Source: Streptomyces klenkii
GTDB lineage: Bacteria > Actinomycetota > Actinomycetes > Streptomycetales > Streptomycetaceae
DNA length: 56,019 nt
Assembly (NCBI RefSeq): GCF_003626645.1
Contig: NZ_RBAM01000024.1
Span: 1 to 56,019, forward strand
Reading direction: 5' to 3'
Part shown: positions 46,937-54,980 of the stretch, piece by piece
How positions within the stretch are numbered: the first letter of the stretch is position 1
How the letters are laid out: each line of letters starts with the position of its first letter
The notes under the pieces: model-generated
What the model saw: the letters and a program-made list of their open reading frames with translations, nothing else
Told to the model about the DNA's origin: nothing
Database searches by the model: none
Translations under genes and position numbers: made by a program

Positions 46937-47709
46937 GACGCACCGCCCGTGCGCTCGTTGTAGATCCGGCGGCCGAGCGACTCCAGCGTCTCCGGCTCGC
47001 CCGTCTCGTTCGAGACACGGGCGCCCATCATCCGGAGGTTGCTCAGCTCGTAGCCGATCTGCTGAAGCCTCCCCGGGCTGGTCTTCGGATCGAGAATCTC
47101 GTCGCGGTACGACTCCGCCGACCGGGCCGGAGCCTCGATACCGCGCTCGATCCGCTCGGCGTCCGGGTCGCGGTCCCCCGTCGGGATCAGGCCGCCGGTC
47201 AGCAGCAGCGTCCGCAGCGCGACGGTCTGCGCCTTGGTGGTGCTCTTGTCGGAGGTGTCGAGCGCCTCACCCGCCGACTGGAGCGTGAGCGTGTCGCCCT
47301 TGGGGCCCATGACGTGCCACGTCACGACCACGGAGCACTCACGCATCTTGCTGCCAGCCTTGGTCAGCTTCTCCCCGTACTGGGCTTCGACGCGGACCGG
47401 GAGGACGTGAACGCCGTGCTTGAGGGTGACGGGCCCGAAGTGCTGCACGACGGTGTCGGCGCCTCGGTAGGAGTAGCGGGTGCCGCGCTCGTTGTACTCC
47501 TCGCCCTTGCCGATGGCGCGGACTTCGCGGCGGACGCGGAGCCACGCGATGTGGACCGGGACCATGTCGGGGTCGTCGTCGCCGGGCTCGTAGTCGGCCA
47601 TCGGGTCGGCCGCAGGGATGGTGAGGGGGGATTCGTCGGGCCCGTCGGCGGGCGCGGGCGTGCCGTCGCGCCCCGCCGCGGTGGCGGCCCGTTCTGCCAG
47701 AGTCGTCAT
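46933..47709 (-). CDS. ERF-family ssDNA annealing protein
   Basis: 258 residues. After an acidic lead, IAWLRVRREVRAIGKGEEYN, NERGTRYSYRGADTVVQHFG and TWHVMGPKGDTLTLQSAGEA, then STTKAQTVALRTLLLTGGLI. This order is the ERF core, a single-strand annealing recombinase functionally similar to lambda Bet. Followed by the exonuclease, preceded by the YqaJ nuclease: a Red-like module. Confidence 0.85.
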   Translation of the reverse strand: MTTLAERAATAAGRDGTPAPADGPDESPLTIPAADPMADYEPGDDDPDMVPVHIAWLRVRREVRAIGKGEEYNERGTRYSYRGADTVVQHFGPVTLKHGVHVLPVRVEAQYGEKLTKAGSKMRECSVVVTWHVMGPKGDTLTLQSAGEALDTSDKSTTKAQTVALRTLLLTGGLIPTGDRDPDAERIERGIEAPARSAESYRDEILDPKTSPGRLQQIGYELSNLRMMGARVSNETGEPETLESLGRRIYNERTGGAS

Positions 47710-48740
47710 GCGGCGTACCTCTTCCGGATCGCGGTGGGGATGTTCAGGCGGCGGTGGGTGCGGTCCTCAACGCACGCGGCGTAGGCGTCGGGGAACTCGG
47801 CCCGCAGCCGGGAGACATCGACGTGCTCGCGGGAGGCGGGCTCGTAGGTGTAGGCGATGCGGTCGCCGTCGAGGGCCTGCTCGGCGTTACCGAGGCGGGC
47901 GACCAGCCGCGCCTTCGCCGCGGTCTTCCGCTTCCTCGCGTCGGTCTCGTCGTCGGCGGCCTGCACGTACTCGGTGAGGTCGTCGTGGGCCTGCTCCTCG
48001 CGGGCGATCTGGACGAACCCCCCGTCGCGGTGCGGGTGGAGCTGCTCGTACAGGGCGAGGAGGACGTCGGGGTCGGCGTCTCCGGCGAGGGCCGGCGGGG
48101 TGCGCTGGGTGATCTGCTGCCAGGCGTTCGCGCCGGCGGTGCGCAGGTCGGCGATGAGCTGCTGGTGGTCGCCGGTTCGGACGACGAACTGCCGGTAGTC
48201 GTTGCCGCCGATCAGCACCGCGACGTGGATGTGGTCGTAGCCGCAGACGTCGGCTTGCCACAGCGTCTGCGCGAGGATGTCGTCCGGGCAGCCGGTGCGC
48301 CACGTGGGCGCCTTCATCTTGTCGCGGCACTTGATCTCGACCGCGCACCGTTCGCCGCCGTCGGCGAGGGGGCACTCCAGCACCCGGCGGTCGAGGGTGC
48401 ACATCTGCCACGGCCGGTCGATGTTGGCGACGAGGCCGACGCGGCGGACGACGGAGCGGTTTCGGCGGGCCCATTCGCGGGCGACGGTCTCTTCGTTGAG
48501 CCGTCCCCAGAGGGCGGGTTCGGAGTCGTCGCTTTCGAGGGGGAGGCCGCCGGTCTTGTCGTAGTAGACGGACAGGGCGTTGCCGAATCGGCTGATGCCG
48601 AGGATGGCGGCGATGTCGCTGGAGCCGAGGCCCTGTCTGCGGGCGTTGAGCCAGGTGTCGCGGTCGGCGTCGGCGGGGAGGATGAGTCGGCCGGTGGGGG
48701 TGACCTTCCGGCCGGTGGGGGGCTGAAGGGCGATCGTCAT
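47706..48740 (-). CDS. YqaJ-type exonuclease
   Basis: 344 residues from ATG 48740. WLNARRQGLGSSDIAAILGI is the family start; PALWGRLNEETVAREWAR with a Glu, and CAVEIKCRDKMKAPTW with Glu-x-Lys are the metal and catalytic motifs; DDILAQTLWQADVCGYDHIH is the conserved Q region. It chews 5' ends to make single strands for the ERF protein. ATGA coupling. Confidence 0.9.
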   Translation of the reverse strand: MTIALQPPTGRKVTPTGRLILPADADRDTWLNARRQGLGSSDIAAILGISRFGNALSVYYDKTGGLPLESDDSEPALWGRLNEETVAREWARRNRSVVRRVGLVANIDRPWQMCTLDRRVLECPLADGGERCAVEIKCRDKMKAPTWRTGCPDDILAQTLWQADVCGYDHIHVAVLIGGNDYRQFVVRTGDHQQLIADLRTAGANAWQQITQRTPPALAGDADPDVLLALYEQLHPHRDGGFVQIAREEQAHDDLTEYVQAADDETDARKRKTAAKARLVARLGNAEQALDGDRIAYTYEPASREHVDVSRLRAEFPDAYAACVEDRTHRRLNIPTAIRKRYAA

Positions 48741-49063
48741 CGCGCACCGCCGGTGGTGGTGATGGTGCGGCCCTGGTGGGCACGCTCGGCGGCCCAGTGC
48801 CCCCGCGGGTATTCGGCGTCCGGCACGTCCACCAGCCGGGGCCCGAGGACGACCAGGCCCAGCTCCTCGGCCTCGTCGACCGTGGCGCGGCGGAACGTCC
48901 GCAGGTAGGAGTAGGGGCCGACGTCGCCGTTCCGCAGGTGCGGCACGATCAGCGCCACATAGCCGTGGGTGCGCTTGATGTAGCAGGGCCTGCCGACCGA
49001 GGCGCGGAACTCCAGCGCGCTGAGCAGCTCCCGCACGGCCGGGCGGATGTTGGCGGCGGTCAT
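48737..49063 (-). CDS. Hypothetical protein, 108 aa
   Basis: 108 residues: RPAVRELLSALEFRASVGRP, CYIKRTHGYVALIVPHLRNG, SYLRTFRRATVDEAEELGL. Alternating helix and strand; not recognised. Coupled upstream of the YqaJ gene. Confidence 0.65.
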   Translation of the reverse strand: MTAANIRPAVRELLSALEFRASVGRPCYIKRTHGYVALIVPHLRNGDVGPYSYLRTFRRATVDEAEELGLVVLGPRLVDVPDAEYPRGHWAAERAHQGRTITTTGGAR

Positions 49064-49833
49064 CGCGCACCGTCCTTCCGGTGGTACGCGCGCAGACGGC
49101 AGTGGATGCCCGACCACGTCACGTGCCGCTCGGCGGCGGACGTCTGCTCCCACTCGGCGGCCAGCAGGTCGTAGAACGCGTCGTCCGCCGTGCAGCCGCT
49201 GTCGCCCTCCCCGGCGTAGAGGAAGAGGTCGCCCTCGTACATCTCCAGGGCCTCCCGGGCGCACCGGGCGCCGTAGGGCGGCCACACCATCAGCAGCGCC
49301 CGGTCGGCGTGGTGCTTCACGGCGGTCGCGTCGTCCCGCCGGACCGTGGAGTAGGGCCCGGCCTTGCAGTAGGTGTTGTCGTGCGCGACCGGGTGCGGGT
49401 CGTAGGCGGCGACGCCGATCCCGGCCTGCTCCATCTGCCACGCCCAGTAGCCGGTGCCGGCGCCGATCTCCACGACCGCCCGCCCGCCGAGCTGTTCCGC
49501 GATCCACCGGATGTCGCCGGGGGTGGGGATGGACCAGGCGTAGCGGGTGGTCAGGTGGTGCCGGGACGCGCCCATGTCGCTCAGGGCGGTGGCCAGGGGG
49601 CTGGGGAACGCGTCGTGGACGGCCGTCGGCCGGAGCCCGCCGCCGGGGCCGGGCTCGGCGGGCATCCACCGCACGATGTCCCACAGCGGGTTTTCCGTGC
49701 CGTCCGGGGTGATCTGGTCCTCGGGGCCGTGGGCGATGGGCCGCAACGCGCGGCTGCTGTAGGGGTTGCGGCCCGCGCCGGGCTGCTCCCAGGCGGCCCG
49801 GAGCCCGGCGATGATGTGCTGCGGGGTGTTCAT
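49060..49833 (-). CDS. SAM-dependent methyltransferase-like protein
   Basis: 257 residues from ATG 49833. AVVEIGAGTGYWAWQMEQAG is a clear class I SAM-binding loop; VAAYDPHPVAHDNTYC follows as motif II; RALLMVWPPYGARCAREALE sits where N-type DNA methylases have D/N-PPY (here WPPY). The substrate is unknown; DNA or a small molecule are both possible. Coupled to neighbours by ATGA overlaps. Confidence 0.75.
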   Translation of the reverse strand: MNTPQHIIAGLRAAWEQPGAGRNPYSSRALRPIAHGPEDQITPDGTENPLWDIVRWMPAEPGPGGGLRPTAVHDAFPSPLATALSDMGASRHHLTTRYAWSIPTPGDIRWIAEQLGGRAVVEIGAGTGYWAWQMEQAGIGVAAYDPHPVAHDNTYCKAGPYSTVRRDDATAVKHHADRALLMVWPPYGARCAREALEMYEGDLFLYAGEGDSGCTADDAFYDLLAAEWEQTSAAERHVTWSGIHCRLRAYHRKDGAR

Positions 49834-50072
49834 GCTGCGGTCCCCTCGTGCGGCGCGCAGGCCGCGATTCGTGCCGCCAGGCGCCTGGCTCGGCGGGCCC
49901 GCATCCGGGCGAGGATCTGGGCGTCGGTCGGGGCCTGCCAGGCGTGCCAGCCAGCGGCGGCCGTCCACCGGCGGGCGTGGGGGCGCTTGGGGATGCCGCA
50001 CCAGCGGCAGCCCGACGGTTGCGCCGCCGCGTGCTCGGGCAGGGCAGCGTCCTCTTCGGGAAGGCGGTTCAT
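49830..50072 (-). CDS. Hypothetical protein, 80 aa
   Basis: 80 residues from ATG 50072: CRWCGIPKRPHARRW, GWHAWQAPTDAQILARMRAR, then Arg-rich end. One C-x-x-C with PKRPHA-x-RW, common in small phage proteins. Unknown role. Confidence 0.65.
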   Translation of the reverse strand: MNRLPEEDAALPEHAAAQPSGCRWCGIPKRPHARRWTAAAGWHAWQAPTDAQILARMRARRARRLAARIAACAPHEGTAA

Positions 50073-50410
50073 GCCGCGGTCCTCTCGTGCGTTGCCGCCG
50101 CCTCGTTGAGTGCCTGCGCGATGCGCGCGGCTTGGGGCGCGGTCGTGGTCAGCTGCCCGTGCTTCTCGGCCAGCGCCTCGATGCGCTCGTCCACTTCGCG
50201 GCGGCCGTGGGCGCGCTGGGTCTCCGTCTGCGCGTCGTGCGCGATGTACTCGTCCCAGGCGCGGATCTCGTCGAGCACGTCGCCGTCGTGCGCGGTGATG
50301 TCGGCGAGGACCGTCCGCAGCCACGGCGAGACGTCGACCTCGGCGCCGAGCGTGGTAGGGGTGATGTGGATGGGGTGGGGGCCGCACGCGGCCCGGATCG
50401 GCCCGGTCAC
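50069..50410 (-). CDS. Hypothetical protein, 113 aa
   Basis: 113 residues from GTG 50410: AEVDVSPWLRTVLADITAHD and REVDERIEALAEKHGQLTTT; helical. GTGA overlaps. Not recognised. Confidence 0.6.
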   Translation of the reverse strand: MTGPIRAACGPHPIHITPTTLGAEVDVSPWLRTVLADITAHDGDVLDEIRAWDEYIAHDAQTETQRAHGRREVDERIEALAEKHGQLTTTAPQAARIAQALNEAAATHERTAA

Positions 50411-50745
50411 GACGTGCCGTCCTCAACACGGCGGCGGATGCTGATGCCGGTGTCGGTGCACGCGCCGTCCGCGTGGTGCTCCAGTAGCGTCAGCCACGCG
50501 TCGAACTCGCCATCAGCGACGAGGGTCGGCTCGGGCACCCACTCCAGGCGCCCCGGGGTGTCCCCCCGCTCGGACCGCAGCCAGCCCTCCGCCGCAGCTC
50601 GGGCGGCGGGTTCGCCGTTGGTGTAGCCGATGAGGTAGGTCGAGACGTTGCCCGGCTCGTACCACGCCTCCCACAGCGGGAGGTACAGCGTCAGGGCCTC
50701 GCGGAACGTCGCGTCCAGCACCCTGGCCAGCGTCATCTCGCTCAC
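50407..50745 (-). CDS. Hypothetical protein, 112 aa
   Basis: 112 residues from GTG 50745: MTLARVLDATFREALTLYLP, STYLIGYTNGEPAARAAAEG, FDAWLTLLEHHADGACTDTG. Not recognised. Coupled at both ends. Confidence 0.6.
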   Translation of the reverse strand: MSEMTLARVLDATFREALTLYLPLWEAWYEPGNVSTYLIGYTNGEPAARAAAEGWLRSERGDTPGRLEWVPEPTLVADGEFDAWLTLLEHHADGACTDTGISIRRRVEDGTS

Positions 50746-51017
50746 GACGCACCCCCCGGGGTCGAGCCCTCCGGCTGGTCCGGGGTGTAGGTGATGGGGT
50801 GGTCGGCGACGAGCGTGCGCAGCGCCGAGGTCATTCCCTCGACGGTGAGCAGGTCCTCGGCCAACCCCAGAATGTTTCGCACGTAGATAGCGCGGGCGCG
50901 GGCGGCGTCGTGGGCCTCACGATCGTCGGAGTGGTGGGCGGCGCGGGGCACGTCCAGCGCCTCGCAGACCGCGGCCAGCAGCTCGCGCACCTCGGGCGTC
51001 AACTGTCGCGCGCTCAC
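50742..51017 (-). CDS. Hypothetical protein, 91 aa
   Basis: 91 residues from GTG 51017: LTPEVRELLAAVCEALDVPR, AIYVRNILGLAEDLLTVEGM. All-helical. Unknown. Confidence 0.6.
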   Translation of the reverse strand: MSARQLTPEVRELLAAVCEALDVPRAAHHSDDREAHDAARARAIYVRNILGLAEDLLTVEGMTSALRTLVADHPITYTPDQPEGSTPGGAS

Positions 51018-51280
51018 GACGCACCCCCAGCGGCCTCAACGCGAACCAGCAGCCCACGGCCACCCGCGGCCAGCAACTCCGCCTCCGGGCGCAACACGTG
51101 CTCCGGCACCGGGCCCGGCGCGTACTCGGGGGCGGGCAGCCCCCGCCCCGCCTCGGACAACGCGGACAGCACCCACAGGACGCCGTCCGGCGTGCGGATG
51201 AAGTCCGCCGGCGGCACCACCACCGGCACCGGCGGCGCGGCCTGCGGCGACCCGTGCAGCGGAATCACGCGCGCGCTCAC
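51014..51280 (-). CDS. Hypothetical protein, 88 aa
   Basis: 88 residues: SARVIPLHGSPQAAPPVPVV, FIRTPDGVLWVLSALSEAGR, PEHVLRPEAELLAAGGRGLL. Pro/Gly-rich with one beta strand. Unknown. GTGA overlaps. Confidence 0.6.
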   Translation of the reverse strand: MSARVIPLHGSPQAAPPVPVVVPPADFIRTPDGVLWVLSALSEAGRGLPAPEYAPGPVPEHVLRPEAELLAAGGRGLLVRVEAAGGAS

Positions 51281-51651
51281 CGGGACACCGCCGCGCGCAC
51301 CTCAGGCAGCACACCCTCAACGCGGGCCACCACCACCGTCGACACCCGCACCAACGTCACGGACCCGTCCGTAGCGGGCTCCGTCGTGGTGTGCAGCGTC
51401 CACGTCTGCACGTCCTCCCACTCCGGGGAGACGTGCACCTCGCCGCCGCGGACCGCGATCCACGGCTCCAGGTCGTCCGGGTCCGCGACGATGACGTGCA
51501 CCACGTCCGGCGTGGTCACGATCGTCCGCGCGGGCAGCGTCGGGTGCTCGTTCAACAGCAGTTCGACCGCGCGGGCGTTCCGCTGCCGGGCGATCACCGC
51601 CTCGATCGACTCGTCGGTCACGGCCCTCGGGCCGGTAGTGTTGGGGCTCAT
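51277..51651 (-). CDS. Hypothetical protein, 124 aa
   Basis: 124 residues: ESIEAVIARQRNARAVELLL, VVHVIVADPDDLEPWIAVRG, VHVSPEWEDVQTWTLHTTTE, LVRVSTVVVARVEGVLPEV. Beta-rich. First of the long coupled run below the HTH genes. Unknown. Confidence 0.6.
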   Translation of the reverse strand: MSPNTTGPRAVTDESIEAVIARQRNARAVELLLNEHPTLPARTIVTTPDVVHVIVADPDDLEPWIAVRGGEVHVSPEWEDVQTWTLHTTTEPATDGSVTLVRVSTVVVARVEGVLPEVRAAVSR

Positions 51652-51732
51652 GGCCCCCTCCTTCGTGGTTGTGAGGTGGGTCGGGTCCGCTCCGGGGTGG
51701 CCTTCGGGGCGGGCCCCTTTTTGCGTGGGGGA

Positions 51733-52038
51733 TCAGGCGGCCAGCGGGGCGCGCGCCTCGCTGTACGGGCGGCCCTCGAAGTCAGCGATGATCTTGCGGA
51801 TGTGGTCGTCCGTGAAGCGGAGCGTCTGACCCACGCGCGTGAAGTGCTGCTCGTTGATCACGCCCGTCCGGCACGCGTTGCGCAGCCAGTACGGCGTCTT
51901 GCCCAGCACCTTCGCGGCCTCCGCGAGGCCGTGCGTCCTCGGAGGCGTGCTCTGCTGCTGGGCCCGGAGCGCCGCCACCTCCTCCTCCAGCGCCGAGAGC
52001 CGCTGGTGAAGACGCTCCATCTCCTTCTTCGTGGTCAC
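51733..52038 (-). CDS. Coiled-coil plus HTH protein, excisionase candidate
   Basis: 101 residues from GTG 52038: a short coiled coil (ERLHQRLSALEEEVAALRAQ), then GLAEAAKVLGKTPYWLRNAC with TGVINEQHFTRVGQTLRFTD, an AlpA/excisionase-type winged HTH. Second gene of the lytic direction, so an early regulator or the recombination directionality factor. Overlaps the Cro-like ORF by 257 nt in another frame. Confidence 0.65.
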   Translation of the reverse strand: MTTKKEMERLHQRLSALEEEVAALRAQQQSTPPRTHGLAEAAKVLGKTPYWLRNACRTGVINEQHFTRVGQTLRFTDDHIRKIIADFEGRPYSEARAPLAA

Positions 52039-52240
52039 GGGGGGACTCCCTGAGTACGGCGTCGACCGGTATCTCCAGCGCCGACGCGAGACGGCTGAGG
52101 GCATCCGGACTCGCCTGACGCAACTCCGCCTCGACCCTGGACAGGTACGAGTAGTCGAGCCCCGCACGCTCAGCGAGCTGCCTCTGCGACATGCCTCTGA
52201 GCTTGCGGAAGGTCTTGAGTGCGGGTCCGTGCTGCCTCAC
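51782..52240 (-). CDS. Cro-like XRE regulator
   Basis: 152 residues by the longest frame. Residues 1-66 are a clear XRE helix-turn-helix (FRKLRGMSQRQLAERAGLDY, YLSRVEAELRQASPDALSRL). After about residue 75 the sequence turns Gly/Arg/Ala-rich and overlaps the next gene, so the functional part may be only the N-terminus. GTG 52240 lies 9 bp from the nearest operator. By position it is the first gene of the leftward early operon. Confidence 0.75.
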   Translation of the reverse strand: MRQHGPALKTFRKLRGMSQRQLAERAGLDYSYLSRVEAELRQASPDALSRLASALEIPVDAVLRESPRDHEEGDGASSPAALGAGGGGGGAPGPAAEHASEDARPRGGREGAGQDAVLAAQRVPDGRDQRAALHARGSDAPLHGRPHPQDHR

Positions 52241-52441
52241 ACCCAGAGCCTACGCGTAGGAAAACGCGTAGGCAAGGCGTATCACACTGAATCTGCGCGC
52301 TTCTTGCGCGGATCAAGGCGTAGGCGGCGCGTACTCGCCGGTTCTTGACAACAGTGCGACGCGTAGAATCACCCTTAGGTGCAGGTCAGGAACACGTACC
52401 CCCCTGTACCTGTTGCCTAGCCGTCGTGCATGATGTACGGC
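52241..52441. promoter_or_regulatory. Lysogeny switch: operators and divergent promoters
   Basis: CCTACGCGTAGG (52249-52260, perfect palindrome), ACGCGTAGGC (52264-52273), GGCGTAGGC (52318-52326) and ACGCGTAG (52359-52366) share a GCGTAGG core. TTGACA (52345-52350) and TAGAAT (52364-52369) lie toward the plus-strand gene but are only 13 nt apart; the last operator overlaps TAGAAT. On the minus strand TTGATC then GATTCA with 17 nt between is a possible leftward promoter. Confidence 0.6.
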
Positions 52442-52972
52442 ATGACGAGGGACTGGCCCGCGCTCGCTGACGCCGTCAAGAGCCATCGACGGGCCCTGAA
52501 GCTGACCCAGCCGCAGCTCGCGGCCGAGGCCGGCGTCTCCACCTCGACCATCCAGAAATTGGAGTCGGGCCGGGGGGACGTGCTCTGGCCGAACGAGCCG
52601 CCAGCCGTGTTGGCGCGGGTCGAAGCTGTCTTCGGCTGGGAGCCGGACACCGCGCTGGCCATCCTCGAGGACGGCGCACAGGCGCCCCCGCCGGAGCCGC
52701 GCCGACGCTCCGCGCCGCGCGGACCGGTTGGCGGAGGCGCGACCGTCACCCCCGGCATGCCGCTGAGCGTGACCTCGGAGCTGGCGGGCGCTGATCGCGC
52801 CGTCGTGCAAGCGACGGTCGTGCAAGGCCCCGGAGACACGCGGTTCGCGATCGTCTGGACCGCCGGCGCGGATGCCGCCGCAGAGGAGCTGACGCCGGAG
52901 GCGCTGGAGCAGTGGACGCGCCTGAACCGCGCGGCGCTTGGGCTCCCCAGTGGCGACCAATCTGACGCTTAA
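52442..52972 (+). CDS. CI-like immunity repressor (XRE)
   Basis: 176 residues from ATG 52442; ATGs at 52430 and 52433 are alternatives and no ribosome site is clear, as with leaderless repressor mRNAs. LADAVKSHRRALKLTQPQLA then STSTIQKLESGRGDVLWPNE is an XRE domain; the C-terminal half (VTSELAGADRAVVQATVVQG, FAIVWTAGADAAAEELTPEA) is probably for dimerisation. Divergent from the Cro-like gene and co-oriented with integrase. Confidence 0.75.
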   Translation: MTRDWPALADAVKSHRRALKLTQPQLAAEAGVSTSTIQKLESGRGDVLWPNEPPAVLARVEAVFGWEPDTALAILEDGAQAPPPEPRRRSAPRGPVGGGATVTPGMPLSVTSELAGADRAVVQATVVQGPGDTRFAIVWTAGADAAAEELTPEALEQWTRLNRAALGLPSGDQSDA

Positions 52973-53074
52973 TCATAAAATGCGTACCTGTTTACCCTCT
53001 GAGCGCAGTATGGGAGCATCCTCTTCACCTGCGGACCTGGGGGCCGATCCAGTAGTCGCACGGAGGGGGCAGGT

Positions 53075-53305
53075 ATGCCTGACAATCAAGACGGGGTTGT
53101 CTACGCGCTCGTACCACAGCTCCCTGGCGGTCTTGATGTCCTCGTTGACGACCGACCGGAGAGCTGCGTGATCTGGGTGAGACAGGGGATGACGCTGGAG
53201 GAGGTGATGGAACGTCTCTCGCGCGGCTGCTCCGAGCTGGTCGCCGCGCACCTGTGGACCCGCAACCCCACCCCCCGACTCTTCGCGGCGGCGCCAGCCG
53301 CGTAG
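53075..53305 (+). CDS. Hypothetical protein before integrase, 76 aa
   Basis: 76 residues from ATG 53075 with GGAGGG seven bases upstream: VVYALVPQLPGGLDVLVDDR, SCVIWVRQGMTLEEVMERLS, SELVAAHLWTRNPTP. No HTH visible. It may modulate integrase or immunity by position only. Confidence 0.6.
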   Translation: MPDNQDGVVYALVPQLPGGLDVLVDDRPESCVIWVRQGMTLEEVMERLSRGCSELVAAHLWTRNPTPRLFAAAPAA

Positions 53306-53335
53306 CCGCCGCACAGAACGCCCCCCACACAGACA

Positions 53336-53373
53336 GCCCTGCACCCCCGGCGTCCGGCCGGGGCATGCAGGGC
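53336..53373 (+). terminator. Hairpin ahead of the integrase gene
   Basis: GCCCTGCA (53336-53343) and TGCAGGGC (53366-53373) enclose CCCCGGC and GCCGGGG-like inner arms. It lies in the leader of int and could attenuate or terminate transcription from the repressor side. Confidence 0.55.
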
Positions 53374-53396
53374 CTCTTAGCAGCAGGCGGTGACAC

Positions 53397-54731
53397 GTGG
53401 CCTACGCCGAGAAGCGCGGCCGGTACTGGAGCGTGCGGTACAAGCTCCCCGGCGGCACCTGGTCGCGAGCCAGCCGGGACGACGGCGGCCAGCGCTTCAC
53501 CTCCAAGCGGGCCGCGCTGGACTACGGCAACTCGCTGGAGACCGATGTCCGCCGCAAGACGTTCGTCAACCCCCGCGACGGTCGCGTCACGGTCGCCCAG
53601 TGGGTGGAGCAGTGGCGGAAAGTCTGGGAAATTGACCCGGCCAGCGAGGACGCCTACAGCACCCGCCTGCGGTCCGTCATCCTGCCGCACTGGGGCGACT
53701 GGGCCATCGGCGACATCACCACCAGCTCCTACCTCGCCTGGCGCAAGGACATCCGGGCCCGCTACTCCAGAAACTACGTCCAGGCCGTCGAGAGCGTCAT
53801 GCGGATGCTCCTCGATGACGCCGTTGACGAGAAGCTACGCGGCGGCAACCCCATGCCCAGCGGCAAGCGCCGGCGCCGCGGCCGGTACGAAGGCGACGAC
53901 CGCGAGGACGACTACGCCTTCCCCCAGGACCCCGTGCAGGCGTTGCTCGTCGCTGAGAACGCTCGCGTCGTTCGCGGTCCCGTGGGTGAGGCGTTCGTGC
54001 TCACCAAGGCGTTCACCGGGATGCGGCTGGCCGAGCTGGTCGGCCTGCGCCGCGAGTTCGTGTGGGCCGAGCCGGAGCGGGACCCGATGGACCAGTGGAT
54101 CAGAGTCGAGTGGCAAGGCGCCCACGCCAGAGGTGGGTTCGCGCTGAAGCCGCCGAAGTACGGGTCGCGTAGGACGCTGATCCTGCCGCCGTTCCTAGGC
54201 GATCTACTGCGGCAGGTGCTGGACAGTCACGACAACGAGTACGTGTTCCCCTCGGCGCGAGGGAAGCCTATCCGGACGGACGATCAGTTCTACGGGTACT
54301 TCTGGCACCCGATCGTCGACGGCCACCCCGAACTGCCGCAGGTGCGCGGCCGGCGCTTCCGGCCCGAACTGCCTGCTGTCCCTGGCGTGGCCGGGATGGT
54401 GCCGCACGGGTTGCGTCACGGTCAGCGGGTGTGGCTGGAGGAGGACGACATCCCGCCGTCGGCGATCGATGAGAGGATGGGGCACACAGTCCGTGGTTCA
54501 GGCGGGCGTCGCCGTGAGGGCGACAGCCAGGCCCCGGGGACCTACCGGCACGTGACGCCGGCCATGCGGAAGCGCATCGCGAGGGCGTTGCAGCGGCGCT
54601 GGGAGAAGGCACTCCGCGATCGCCAGAAAACTCCTCCCATGATCATCTCCCAAAGATCTCCCAACGGGGCCGAAAACACGGTCGGGACGCCCGGTCCGCA
54701 GAGCGGCCGGACGCCCCAACCTGCATCTTGA
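53397..54731 (+). CDS. int: Tyrosine integrase
   Basis: 444 residues from GTG 53397. An AP2-like arm-binding start (GRYWSVRYKLPGGTW), an SAM-like core-binding domain about 64-150, and the catalytic domain with Arg 210 (FTGMRLAELVGL), Lys 254, HGLRH (His 337, Arg 340), His 363 (RMGHT) and Tyr 383 (GTYRHV). It integrates the circular phage DNA at attB by strand exchange. attP lies at the 3' end of the gene, as usual. Confidence 0.95.
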   Translation: MAYAEKRGRYWSVRYKLPGGTWSRASRDDGGQRFTSKRAALDYGNSLETDVRRKTFVNPRDGRVTVAQWVEQWRKVWEIDPASEDAYSTRLRSVILPHWGDWAIGDITTSSYLAWRKDIRARYSRNYVQAVESVMRMLLDDAVDEKLRGGNPMPSGKRRRRGRYEGDDREDDYAFPQDPVQALLVAENARVVRGPVGEAFVLTKAFTGMRLAELVGLRREFVWAEPERDPMDQWIRVEWQGAHARGGFALKPPKYGSRRTLILPPFLGDLLRQVLDSHDNEYVFPSARGKPIRTDDQFYGYFWHPIVDGHPELPQVRGRRFRPELPAVPGVAGMVPHGLRHGQRVWLEEDDIPPSAIDERMGHTVRGSGGRRREGDSQAPGTYRHVTPAMRKRIARALQRRWEKALRDRQKTPPMIISQRSPNGAENTVGTPGPQSGRTPQPAS

Positions 54732-54949
54732 CCTGCGCGTTCCCGGGTCACGGGGAGTCGCGTCGGGTCACGCCTTCTTGGTCTCCCAGAAGATCTTGTC
54801 GATCTGGGCGACATCCTTGGGTGAGGTGGGGCGATGCCCTGCGGAGCGTTGCCGTGCTGGTCAGGCACGGCGCGCATCGTCGCGCATCGGAGCGCATGCG
54901 TAGCGATCCGATCGCATCTGCGTCATGATCATCTCCCATTCGTCTCCCA
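54638..54949. other. attP, with arm-type sites on both sides of the core
   Basis: CATGATCATCTCCCA occurs exactly at 54638-54652 and 54924-54938. Each is followed by a second TCTCCCA 11 bp on (54657-54663; 54943-54949). Between them, 54768-54820 reads on the minus strand as the end of a bacterial gene, PKDVAQIDKIFWETKKA then TGA, with host-like codon use; the frame closes upstream. Integration would replace the host gene's 3' end and keep it intact. Confidence 0.75.
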
Positions 54950-54980
54950 CTTCTCCCTGTCGTGACCTGGGGAAACACCG

